This document shows, in pieces, positions 1 through 10,802 of a stretch of DNA of 64,000 bases. Numbering within the stretch: position 1 is the first letter of the stretch; the number at the start of each line of letters is the position of its first letter. Source of the stretch: Rhodotorula mucilaginosa (lineage: Eukaryota > Basidiomycota > Microbotryomycetes > Sporidiobolales > Sporidiobolaceae); the NCBI GenBank assembly GCA_034406715.1, contig CP137864.1, forward strand, positions 806,001 to 870,000. The letters run 5' to 3'. A program made the position numbers and the translations under genes. Under the pieces are notes generated by a model that had not been told where the DNA came from, ran no database searches, and saw only the letters and a list, made by a program, of their open reading frames with translations.

Positions 1-152
1 GAACGAAACGACACGTCTTGACACAGTCTGAGTCGCGCCAGCATGATCCGTTCGAAAATCGCCACTCGCTCGCCGGCGCCAAGTCACGTGCGGCTTACAC
101 ATTCCTCTCGAGTCTGCGATCGCTTGCGAGAGAACGAGGCGGCCGCCTCTTC

Positions 153-3100
153 TCATTGCAGCGCAAAGGGGCGCAGCCATGTGTCGGCTGCCTCGAACTG
201 TTCGGCGAGGTCGGGGGCGATCGCTGGCCCGTGGCTAGAGTCGCGCAGGTGCCGGACCGCGAGCATCATCTGTACATAGTTCATGCGAAAAGTGAGCGAC
301 TCGGTCAGCTGGTTTTTCGGAAAGGCGTCACTCGACTTCAACGGAGACGACGGAGGAGAGCCACTGACCAACTCCCAGAACCGGAATCCTCGCTCGAGCT
401 CGGCGCGGACGTTCTTGACGTTCGGGAACGCGTCCTGCAGCAACCCGAGCACGCCGCCCTTGGCTTGCGAGACCTGCGCCCGCTCCTCCTTCGATGCAGA
501 CCCGTCGACATTCTCCGGCTTGGCCGTCCGCGCGACGACCTCGACACCGCCGGCCATGTAGCACATGGCGTCGCCGTACGCCTTGAAGAGGATGCCCATG
601 CCCGTGTTGGTGTCGACCTGGAACGGCAACGAGAACGCCACGCCGAGGTAGTCGCCATAGGACCGCTGCGCGTCGGACCGCAAGAGGCTGTTGACCGCGA
701 TCGACTCGAGCAGGTTACGCATCGACCGCGACGCTGCGCGGATGAACGAGTTGAACGCGAGCAGCTCGCGCGACAGCGGACCGTTCCATGCTCCGGGCTA
801 CATAGGCGGCGAAATAGGAAGGTCAGCACAGAGAGACGTGTTGTGCCACGGGGAGAACGAAAGCACGTACAGTGAACACGAGAGGAACAATGCTCAGCAC
901 GCGCATGACCAGCAGCATACTCCGCTTGTCACCATCAGTTCCGCCAACAAAGCTCGGTCCGCCAGAGTACGGCCGCGTTCCGATCCGACCGCTGTGCAAG
1001 ACGTTCGCGCGGAGGAGTTCCATCGCGAGGAAGAGCGGTTCCTGGAACTTGTCGTTGACTTTGGAGTTGCGCATCGCGAGGTAGAGGGCAGACGCGTAAG
1101 GGGTGTGTTGGTGTGCGGAAGTGAGGAAGCTGCAAACAGGCCCGAGAATGAGCACACGAGGTAGCGCAGAATGGGAGCACAGGGGTGTGGAGACTTACGA
1201 TCGCAGTTCGAGGAATCGCCAGATCGTGTTTGCCACGATTTCGTCCTTCTTGTCCAAGGGCTGTACACAGATATTTATGACGTCAGGGTCTGTGAGCCGG
1301 CCCATTTCAGGTCAAGAAATGAACGCACCCGACCAGCGTTTTTCGGCACCATGGTCCGTTGGGCGAGGCTTGCAGTGCTTGTTCCGCCCAGGCACAGGCA
1401 GAGGTCGATGGTCGATGACTGCAAAGAAATATGTCAGCAGGGAATTTGCAGTGAGCGTTCTGGGCGTTCACGCACAGATTGTCTCCGAAGCTCTTCCTCG
1501 ATGTGCCGAGCGTTGACGTTCCACTTCGAGACGGTCTCGATGAATGCCTGCGTTTGCGGTGCCGAGTGCGGGATCGGGAACTCTTGTCCCGGCGCAAAGT
1601 AGTATAGAGCCGTGACGGATCTCTTGTGCCAGAGGGGATGCAGCACGTTGCTGACGAGGGCGAGGGCGACGCAGCGTGGCGACTGTGGAGGTTCGGTGAG
1701 GCCCTTGATGAAGCGTTCGTATTCGGGAGAGGAGCCACATAGCGGGGCTTGCTCGTAGACGTTGCCAGTCGCGAGCGGGGCGATGACGCCGGGGCTGATC
1801 AGCCCTCGGAAGACTTGGTAGTAGACCTCGTCGGGAAGGCGAGGAGAGAAGATCTCGCCGAGGTCGACGGGGATGTCGGCGGTGGTGTGAATCTGAGGGG
1901 GCTGGAGGTGTCCGTTCGGACCGAGAGGGGCGGGAGGAGGTGACACGAGGGGGAGAGGGAGGACGCGGCCTTCGTGCGCGACGAGGACCAGCGAATACTT
2001 GATCATGGCCCGAGACCGCGCGAACGTTTCGGCATAGTTGGCTTCGCGCACGGGACCGAAATTCTGATGGGCGAGGACCGCGACGGCTCCCGTCCCGCGC
2101 TGCTTGAGCACGTCAACGACAGAGCGGAGGTGGAAGCCCTGCGGGTCGATCGCAGGGAACGTAGGCGAGCCGTCAAAGCCGGCGAGGATGCACAGGTCGA
2201 GGAACTGATCCGACGTGAGACCCATCGAGTCGAGAATGGCCGCTTTGGACGCAAACGAGATGGTCTGGTTCTGAAAGTCGATGTCGAGGATGATGCGGTC
2301 GAGCCCGTCAAACATGAACAGCTCGTTCGCGCCATAGATCGAGTGCACATAGGCCCGCTCGTGACGTTCGAGGTACGCGAGTTGGGCCCAGGCGAGGTAA
2401 GGCGCGACGACAAACTCGGTCGAGCGCTGCTTGAACTGGCGGTGGACGAGCCGGAGGACGTCCTGCGGCGAGATGGAATCGGACGCGGCAAAGTCGGCCT
2501 GCGCTTCGGGTACCCGACCGTTCTCGTAGTGCTCCCATGCCTGGCCGCGCCGCCAACTCTTCTCGTTCGTCGGGACCGGCCTCTCTCGGTCGAGCGGGTT
2601 GATTCCGTTAAACACGAGCACCGGCTTGATCCCGAGCGTCTGGAGGCGCTGCATGTCATTCTCGATCTGCGCATCCGATGATCGAAGAGTGTCAGCGTCG
2701 CCGTTCTAGACATTGAAAAGCTCCTCCCCCGCTTTCCCCCTTGCCCTCCTCTCAAGAGGCGAACGGAGAAAAGCAGACGGACGGCTTGAGCGGGCCTGAA
2801 CGCACCTCTGCCGTGAGGGTGAGGGGTGCTCCTCCGATGGCCGGAGTGAACGTATCGTGCGTGTCGAGCGGTTCGCGGGTCCTGAGCAGCTTGCGGAGGT
2901 AATGCGTCGTATCAATGCCCAGACGCGTGCCAGAGAGGGCGCTCAGCGAGCACTGCTTGACCAGGCCGCGCTGTAGGGAGTCACGGTGGGTCAGTTTCCT
3001 CTCTATGGATGCAGGTCAGCCCGCCTTGTAGCGCACCTCGGCGAGCCACGCTGTCGGTCGCGGTCCGGAGGTCAACTGGCGTCAGCGAACGAGTCGACCC

Positions 3101-3159
3101 AAAGTGTAGCACCTCGCACGGCGAGACTCGGACGCACCATCGAGTCCACGCACGCCCAT
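153..3159 (-). CDS. MKT1: MKT1-type post-transcriptional regulator (XPG/Rad2-nuclease-like fold)
   Basis: Homologue of yeast Mkt1, a cytoplasmic protein that works with Pbp1 on mRNA 3' regions; the fold is XPG/FEN1-like. The proposed start at 3159 gives MGVRGLD, the usual family opening. A later exon (about 2815-2972) encodes ERGLVKQ-like and GIDTTHYLRKLL segments of the XPG N domain. The long exon 1434-2654 reads VLVFNGINPLDRERP and then the I-domain and Mkt1 N-terminal domain. The C-terminal Mkt1 domain lies in exons near 823-1155 (NSKVNDKFQEPLFLAMELL) and 153-722. About nine exons in all. Seen: frames and splice-like borders. Inferred: the exact 5' splice sites, since I could not settle the junctions between 2972 and 3159. 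A mitochondrial carrier gene lies upstream on the same strand. Confidence 0.85.
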
Positions 3160-3598
3160 CTTTCTCTCTGCTCTCGCTGGGACAAACACGCGCTGCGGGC
3201 GACGGCGGAGTGAAGAGAGCGCCGATTCGGCGAGACCGATCGACACGAAGGTGGAGCGCACGCGACGAGACGAGTGAAAACTTTCTCTTTACGGACTCGT
3301 GGCGTAGAAAGAAAGGGGGGACGGGTATCTCCGCTGCAGTGTGCACATGACAACAAGGCGACCAAGACGGAGGGGGAGAGTCTACCGGAGTGGATGCTTT
3401 TACAGAGGAAAACTCCGGTTTCCGCACAAAGACGACGAGAGCACGAGGGCGCGCGGCCTCTTGAACATGATATGCCGATTTTTGGAAGGGGAGAGGAGAA
3501 TGCGATGACGTTGCGTGTAAAGACAAAGAGAGAGGGAGAGAGACCTTGCGAGGAAGGGAGAGTCGTCAGGAAACCGGGCGCGGCGCCGACTTCCCGGA
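3160..3598. other. Intergenic: 3' side of the carrier gene and promoter of MKT1
   Basis: Tandem spacing of about 440 bp between two minus-strand genes. It is rich in purine runs (GAGAGAGGGAGAG near 3528-3541). Open frames here give no recognisable protein. It should hold the MKT1 promoter and 5' leader. Confidence 0.5.
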
Positions 3599-4823
3599 TC
3601 ACAAGCCTGCCGCGACGGCAGAAGGCGGCGGAGGCTTATTGTGACCACCCTTGAGGAAGAATCGGAAACCCTCGTACGAGAGCCCTGCGAGCGACCGCTG
3701 GATCAGCTCAAAGAACCGCATCGCGCAGCTGGGATCGCCGGAGAGAGAACAAGAATACTCACAGCACAGCGCGTTACTCGGCACGTTGGTGAGCACCCGC
3801 GGGGTGAGCCCGCGCGTAAAGCCCATGAGCCCTTGTCGCTGGTAGATGATCCGGAACGCGTCCGCGAGTCCTCGCGCGTTTCGGATCTGCGCCTCGGACG
3901 AGAGGCCGCGCGTTTGCAGGAGCGTCTTGCAGACGTCGAGCGGGGTCGTGACGGCAGCCGCGACGGCACCCGCGATACCGCCAGCAGTGACGTGAGTGAC
4001 CGGCGAGTAAGTGTTGGTCGGGTTGATCTTGTCCCTGGAGAACAAGAGTGGGGTCAGGTCAGCCCCCGTTGTGCCCAGACTGCGAGAAAGGGCTCGGGAG
4101 TGCTTACTTAATGTACTCGTAAGTCGAGAACTGAACAGCAGTAAAAGGCACAGTCATGGTGAGGGTAGTGGGATACGAGACGTAGAAGGCGCCGAGACCC
4201 TCGGTCCGGTAGACGGTCCGGAACGTCTCTGCGACTGTCCGGAATTCAGAACCGTGCGCTTGCATCCGCTGCTTCACGACTGGTGGCAGAGTGGGCGTCT
4301 TGTCAGTCGTCAGAACCTCTCGGTCTGATCCCATGGAACTCGTCGACTCACCATCAAAGGGGTTCATGAGCGCATCCGAAGTCACCGTCGCGAGCGCTCC
4401 TGCTCCCGCCGTCGCCACAAACGAGTATCCGCCCTCGTTCCCTCCCGCGAGTTCCTTCGCGAGCTCGTACGTGCCAAAGTAGACGGCATGTGCCGGTCCC
4501 GCACCGAGGATGACGGACGCGACGCCGCGCCATAACCGCTTCGTCCCCTCCGTCGTCGAGATCCGCGTGAACGCGTCGCTCATCGAGGCATAAGCTGCCG
4601 CCGGCGATGCCGTGAGGACCTGCATTCGAGTCTGTGCAAATACTTGAGGGTGTCAGCCTGTCGATCGTGCTGCGGGTCTGACTCTGGGGCGCACCTTGAT
4701 CATGTCGACCGGGAACATGACCGCATGTTCCGAGATGCCCGCCAGAGATCCCGCCAACATGTTGATCGCGAGCGAGTCGGTACTGAGACCTTCATAGTCC
4801 ACCTCCTCGATGATTTCGGCCAT
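3599..4823 (-). CDS. MRS4: Mitochondrial carrier family protein, mitoferrin type (MRS3/MRS4)
   Basis: Inner-membrane iron importer of the mitochondrial carrier family, about 310 aa. All three carrier signatures are visible once exons are joined: FPVDMIKTRMQ (repeat 1), NPFDVVKQRMQ (repeat 2) and TTPLDVCKTLLQTRG (repeat 3). The stretch TVPFTAVQFSTYEYIK and the repeat-3 context AGGIAGAVAAAVTTPLD are typical of Mrs3/4 rather than of other carriers. Start at 4823 (MAEIIEEVDYEG) places repeat 1 at the usual distance. Introns are clear: one splits the Trp codon in NALCW-LSYEGF (donor GTGAGT near 3762), another splits NPFD-VVKQ, and there are two more near 4045-4104 and 4625-4690. The C-terminal tail is short and Pro/Ala rich. 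Confidence 0.9.
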
Positions 4824-5866
4824 CCTTTACGCAGAAGAAAGTCGTGGGAGGAGTCGTTCGGGAGCTGACGGAGGTGTGTGTCGCTGGGAGGGGAGGAAGG
4901 ACAACCCGACAAGATGTTTTCGCCGACCGTCCGCGTGTGTGAATCAAACGAATCGACTCTGACAAGAGTTGTTCGGTCGTAGCGATCCGGAGAGCAAAAG
5001 GGTGATCAGTGAACCCTGGAGGAGACCGGAATCGGCGAGGTCGGACGTCGCTGCGCTGCTCAGGCCGGCAATGGAAGGAAAGTCAGAGTCAGCGGTCATT
5101 CAACCCGGTCTTCTGTGTACATGCTTCGATGAGTCCCGCCCAAGCCCTCCCCCGCGAGCGATTACGGGCTGGCGAAATTTGTCGAGCGTTTTCGTGAATC
5201 CGAGTCCCCTCGCGGGTCAGCCACACGCCCCGCCGATGCAGAGGCACTGCCAGCATCGTGTCAGGCCACTGGTCCCCCACACAAGATTCGGATAGCGCCG
5301 CATCGTCTCTTGAAGCTGGTCGTTGCAGTGTCCGAGTGACCGAGATCCGGAGGCGAGCGACGAGCAGGCGGGTGTCCGTCCACCTCTCGAGACGAGTTGC
5401 GCTGGAGGACGATCTGCAGCCAAAGTAGTGCCAAGCTTGAGGACTAACCTCGGAGGCGGACTGTCGGCACGGAACGCTGGACGGGACGAGCCGGGCGAGC
5501 GAGTGAGCGCAACAGGCGAAGGTCCGATTCGGATGCCGGATCACAAGCTGGGCGCGACGCTGGAAATTACTCGCACGGGCTATAGCGTAGCCGGACAACA
5601 CAGGTCGATCCCTCACGTATTGTTCACAAGCTTCCGCTGAACGACGTCCGGGTAACATAGTCTATGATTGCTTGATTCCGACACTTCCGAGCTGCATGCC
5701 AGGACTCGGCACTCCTCTCGGGAGATCAAGTATCTCCTAGGACCGGCTAGTGTGAGATGATCTCGAGGTTGATCGAGTCGTGCAAAAAGGGACGGCATAG
5801 GCCTGATGATTGCGAGCGAAAGGTGGATATGCGAACGAGAGAGAGATTGTGTGGACACGGTGCAAA
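4824..5866. other. Intergenic region, 1.04 kb, no supported gene
   Basis: Lies between the start of the carrier gene and the stop of HPT1, both on the minus strand. Open frames (for example 5089-5658 minus, 189 codons) lack family features, begin without a convincing context and show no splice partners. It probably contains the carrier promoter and the HPT1 3' UTR. Confidence 0.5.
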
Positions 5867-7055
5867 TCATGCTGTGGAGGGCGAGCCGGATCGCGGCGTG
5901 CCGTTCCGCGAAGAGACGGCTTCGAGAGTCTGTCCCATGGCGCGTTGCTTGGCCGCGACCTCGTTGTGGAGGAGGATGCTGTTGCGGGAGCGGGGCGATT
6001 AGCTCGTCGGTCTCTCACGTCAGTTGATCGAAAGGGCAGGACATACTCTTCCTGCTCCCACGGGTCTGCGCATGCGGAAGGCAAGGCAATCAGTAATTAG
6101 GCTGCAAGCTCGCGCAGAACAGAGCGCAGACTCACAGTCGACCCAGACATCGGGGATGTCGGCGCCGCTAAAGTAGCTGACATCCTGCGGGATCTCGGCG
6201 CGCTTCTCCTTCAGCTTGTTGTGCACTGCGTTCGGTATGGTCACGCTTATCGGTCAGCGACTTGCCACAGTAAGACACTGCTAGGTATTGAATGGATGCG
6301 CAGTGGAAACGCACCGACAAAGATACCGAGTTTCGTTTCGGGCAACTCGGCCTTCTTCTCGTCCGAGAGCTTGTCAAACTGCGCCTGGATGTCCTTCTTC
6401 AGCTCGGCGACGGCGTAGCCGAGGGTCGTCCGCGAGTCGTCGACCTCGTCCTGTGCGCGGTTCAAGACGAGGTCAGCCTCGCCCTCCGGCGGCTGCTTTT
6501 TTGCCCCCAGACGGGACACGCACCACGATGAGGATCCTCCGGCCGATCAAGGGTCGGCTTCCGAGGGTGGAAAAGTCGAGCCACTGTGTCCGGATCACCT
6601 CCTTGCCGAGTTTCTCCTCCATCGCGAGTCCTCCGTTCGCAGCGTCTCCGTCGACCTCGCCGACTTCTTCGTACAGCGAGAGACCGATCGCCTGGATGGG
6701 GATGTTGCGGCGCTTGCCGTCGGCAGTCGAGACGCGCTTCAAGAAAGTACGGAGAACGCGCGCGGGGAAGAAGCTGTCCGTTCGTTCGGGAGGACCTGGT
6801 CAGTAACTTGTTGGCGGCACGCGGATTTCCCTTTTTTCGAACCGACTCACCCTCCACCTCCAATCGCCACCATGATATCCGGGCTGTTTCAGAGATTGTG
6901 AGCGATGTTGCTGGAGCGGCGGACGTGCTGCCCACGACGCACTCGAACTGCTCCTTGATGCGTTGTGCGGTCTGGCCGATGGTGACGTGAATCTCGTCAT
7001 AGGTGATACGGAGGTGGCCGTCGTTGGCATTCGGTGCGCTGGCGGGGCCTCCCAT
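5867..7055 (-). CDS. HPT1: Hypoxanthine/xanthine phosphoribosyltransferase (HPT1/XPT1 family)
   Basis: Purine-salvage enzyme that joins hypoxanthine or guanine (or xanthine) to PRPP, cytosolic. The PRPP loop DEVDDSRTTLGYAV is split by an intron after RRILIV, and the phosphate-binding AIGGGGFFPARVLRTFLKR segment precedes it. The C-terminal part contains SYFSGADIPDVW and PWEQEDILLHNEVAAKQ, which match the yeast Hpt1/Xpt1 subfamily rather than bacterial Hpt. The PWEQED-ILLHNE junction uses a GTATGT donor. Start at 7055 (MGGPASAPN) is the first ATG before the conserved ITYDEIHVTIGQTAQRI. A Ser/Pro tail (SRNGTPRSGSPSTA) ends the protein. Head-to-head with the ArfGAP gene, 499 bp between start codons. 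Confidence 0.87.
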
Positions 7056-7554
7056 TCCTGTCCTCACGAGTGTGGACAGCGAGGCGAGTTGATCAAGAGA
7101 GAGAGGAAAAAAGAAGGCGGTTGCGTTTCCGCGTGTGAGCTCGTCGGTGCAGAGCAGAGAGCGACGGACGGTTGCGCGTCGCCGGAGAGAGTGATCGTGC
7201 TGCTCACTTGTTGCTTCTAGCTGTTGCAGCGATGGGTTCAGATGGAGCAGTGAACCCGGATTCGAGTGATCGAGAGCTTTGGCCCGGAGGAGCGAGCGCG
7301 CGCCTCCCCTCGACCACTCTCCGGTCGGGTCTGCAGCGGAGTGCTGGCAGCCAGAGTATAGACAGCTTGAGCGGGGTGAAACTCGAGCCCGGAGCGCATA
7401 CTCTCTCTCCCGCTCTGCAGGCGCCCTCGAAGCGACCGCTCGCTTCAACAGCTGCAGTCGTCGCTCTCAGTCGGTCCGCGTCGACTCGAACGTCTGCCGA
7501 GGTGGGGGCCGAGTGCTTCTGAGTGCTCGCAGCAACGGAGCAGGGCAGTGGTGA
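7056..7554. promoter_or_regulatory. Shared divergent promoter HPT1 / ArfGAP
   Basis: A 499-bp gap between two outward-facing start codons. No protein is supported on either strand. Core motifs cannot be assigned by eye. Confidence 0.5.
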
Positions 7555-10500
7555 ATGGCCAGCCTGGCCATGCAGGACGGTCCGCTGTACCGCGCGACGC
7601 TCGCCTCGCTCGAGCGGAGGGCGAGCAACTTGCGGTCCGCCTTGAAGCAACTCGTCCGCGCCCTCGACGCGAGTCTCCACGCGCTCCTCGCAGACGCCCA
7701 GGCCCAGGCCACCCTCGACCAGGTCCTGCAGGACCTCTCGGCCGGGGGGAGCCTCACCAGCCAGAGCGACACCCTCAACGGCTTGTACGACCGCCAACTC
7801 CGGACGGCGAGGGGGCACTCGCGGCGCGCGCTGCAGCGAGAGGTCGAACGCACGCGCGAGATCAGCGAACGCATACGCGGAGCGATCGATCGCATCAAGG
7901 GCGTCGAGGAACGCAAGAAATCGTTCGAGGCCGACGCGAAACGCTACTACGACGAACTCGCAAAGGTCCGTCTGGGGAGCTGCCGAATATATCTTGCTTG
8001 CCCCACTGCTGACAACTCTCGCATTCGTGACCAGTACCTTGCGCGGAGTGACCCCGATCCGGTCAAGCTCGCCCACCTCGACGCGAAACAGGCAGAGCGC
8101 GCCGAGGCGTTCCAGAAACTGCGGATCGAATATTACGCGTTTCTCGAAGGCCTCGTCGACGGAGAGGAACGAGCCGTCGCCGAATGGCTCACGAGCTGGG
8201 CAACCGCCCAGGTAGCTGAAGAAGAACCGAACCTGGTCCTCTCCTCGACGACCACAACGGAACCGGCCAATCTGCATCCTCCGTCCGAGAAGCGAGAAAC
8301 CCCTTCCCTTCCCGCCGCCGACCACCAGCTCTCGCCGGCTATTCAAGACATTCCAGTCTACATAGTCGACGCAGTCTCGGCACCGCCACCACAACGTTCC
8401 CCTTCCAACAACACCCTCGCGACCACCGAATTGCTCTCGAGCGACGACGGACACTCTTCCGCGCCGGCCACTTCGATCCACTCCGCCTTGAGCCGAGTCA
8501 CGACCGGCGGTGGCGAGACGACCGGCACTTCGCCGGCGGGAGGCGCATCGGCTCTTTCTCGCGAAGACGAGAAGCGGAGGCGTCGCCGGACCTCGCTGCC
8601 GCATTTCGGGTTCGGCAGCCCGACTCACACGCCGCCGCCCGGTTCAACGCCCAAGGAGGAAAAGGATTGGTTGTCGTCGACGCACGACGGAGGAACTCGA
8701 GAGAGACTCAAGGGCTTCTTCCGCTCCGCGCATCAATCCATTTCGGCGGCGATGCCGTCGTCTCCGTCTTCTTCTTTCGCTGCGCAGCAACCTTCGTCGC
8801 CCAGCTTGTTGTTGTCCGGCGGTTTCCCTCTGCAGGGCAGCAGCGCCTCAACCTCTACCTCGACATCGCAGATTCAATCACACCCTACCACCTCCCCGCT
8901 ACCGTCACCTCGCCTCCCAGTCGCAGCACCGCCAGCGCCACCACCAGTGCCAGAGTCGGACGGCCCGATCCGGCGCAAGGAGGGCTTCCTGTACGCGACC
9001 GAGTCGGGACAACGGCACACCCAAAGCGGCGACGGCGGCGCGCGGTACCAACGCTTCTGGGTCGTGCTCGAGGACCAGTTGACCGAGTACGACAAGTGGA
9101 CCGACGCGATGCAGGTGCACGGGACCCCGATCAACTTGCGGTACGCGACTGCGAGGCAGAGTCGGCAGAGTCAGCATGCCGGCGAGCGCAGGTTCGCGTT
9201 CGAGGTGCTGACCCCCGAGTGGAGGCGCGTGTATCAGGCGAGTAGCGAAGTCGAGTGCCGCGAGTGGGTCGAGGCGATCCAGAGTCGCGTCGAGAGCTTC
9301 CTGAACGGGTACGTCCTCTCGCCGAATCTCCTTCGTTCTTGCTCAAAGGCTGATGTGCGCGGACGTTGGGAGCAGCACCTCCTCGATTCGGTATTTCGAC
9401 TCGTCCCATCTGCAAGGCGGTGACCATCCGCTTGCCAGCTTTGGCGGCGGTGACCTCGCAGCTGCTTCCGGCGGTCCTACCTCACCCAAATCTCGCCTCC
9501 CCGATTTCTTGTTCCGCCGCGCTTCGGCCGGACACGCGCGGAAAGGATCGCGAGACCAGTCGAAGCGGGACTTGAAGCGGCGGTCTCAGCAAATCTCGAT
9601 TCCGAGGCTTACGATCGGGGAAGAGAGCGGCGACTCGTTCTTTAGCGCGGCGGCGTCAAGACGAGGTGTCTTTAGCCTGTCTGAATCGGATGCAGCAGCC
9701 CCCGTGGATGGACCGTCCTCGTCGCGATTGGGGCTGAACGGCCTCGGCTTGCCCTTTTCCGCGCCGTTCTCGGTTCCGGGCGCCACCAAATCGTCACCGG
9801 ACCTGACCGTTCCCGGTAGTCCCAACATGGCGGCGGCGGCGGCGGCCGTGAGGCGTCCGAATCAGCGATCGACGTCGGCCGGCAACGGAGAGGTCGTCAC
9901 CCGCCTGTCTTTCGAAGACGACAGAGGCTCGGAACTGTCGCTCCAGGATCGAGCCATCTACGACGCGGTACGGACATGGGCTCAGCCAGGACCACCCGGC
10001 GAGGCTATCGACGTGCACGTCACCTCGTCGTCCACCACCAAGATGACGACGACTGCGGAATCGAAAGCTCGCAACGCTCGCCGCGTCGCCGACTTTGCGT
10101 CTCGGTCCGGGAACGACCGCTGCGCAGATTGCAGCGCCGCGAACCCCAAGTGGGCGAGCTGGAACCTCGGCATCACTTTGTGCATCCGCTGCAGCGGCGT
10201 GCACCGCAGTCTCGGAACGCACGTCAGCAAAGTCAAGTCGATCGACCTCGACGGTGGGTTTCCCGTCGCCTCCTATGTACACTCCGTTATTGGACTCTGT
10301 GCTCACGCTGTGACTCTGGTCATTCGCAGACTGGACGGATGAGCAGGTGACCACTTTAGAAGCGATGGGGAACGTTCGCTCGAACGCCATCTTCGAAGCG
10401 GCGTTGCCGCAGGATGCGCACTCGGCCCTCACGGACGCGTAAGTGCTGCATCTATAGGACGCCGAGGAGCGCACGAAGTACTCACGTCCGCGCCGAAACG

Positions 10501-10640
10501 CCTGCAGCACCATCGCGCCTTTCATCCGCGAGAAATACGTCGAAGGTCGCTTCCGAAAGAGCGTCGCGCCGTCTTCTGAGGCGCCGTCAGCGGAGTTTGA
10601 TGCAGCTGCGCCACGGGCACTAGCTCCTTCCTTTATGTAG
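7555..10640 (+). CDS. BAR-PH-ArfGAP domain protein (GTPase-activating protein for Arf)
   Basis: Stimulates GTP hydrolysis by Arf-type GTPases at membranes. Order: N-terminal coiled BAR-like region (about residues 1-230), a long Ser/Pro-rich linker, a PH domain ([11 protein letters not shown] ... [11 protein letters not shown] ... WVEAIQSR, about residues 480-580), a second low-complexity stretch, then an ArfGAP zinc finger. The finger CADC...CIRC has C-x2-C-x16-C-x2-C spacing, followed by [15 protein letters not shown] with the catalytic Arg. Introns: one near 7967-8038 (in frame and a multiple of three), one near 9311-9380, one at 10251-10330 (joining LD-WTDEQ) and one near 10440-10505. The domain order recalls animal ACAP and fission-yeast Cnt6. 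Stop TAG at 10638-10640. Confidence 0.88.
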
Positions 10641-10802
10641 AATATACCCTTAGCACCTTCGTCCTTAATCTTCGCACACGCAATCAAGATTCCGCAAACC
10701 TCTCGAACTAGCTGCAGTCAGTCGCCGACTGAGAAGGAATCGCATATGGCGTGAGACTTGGTGATTCGAAAGAAAGGTATGTCATAGTCTAATGATGCTG
10801 CT

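Noticed and set aside
5089-5658. 189-codon minus-strand frame between the carrier gene and HPT1
   Set aside because: No domain, no hydrophobic or helical pattern, and overlapping equally long frames on the other strand.
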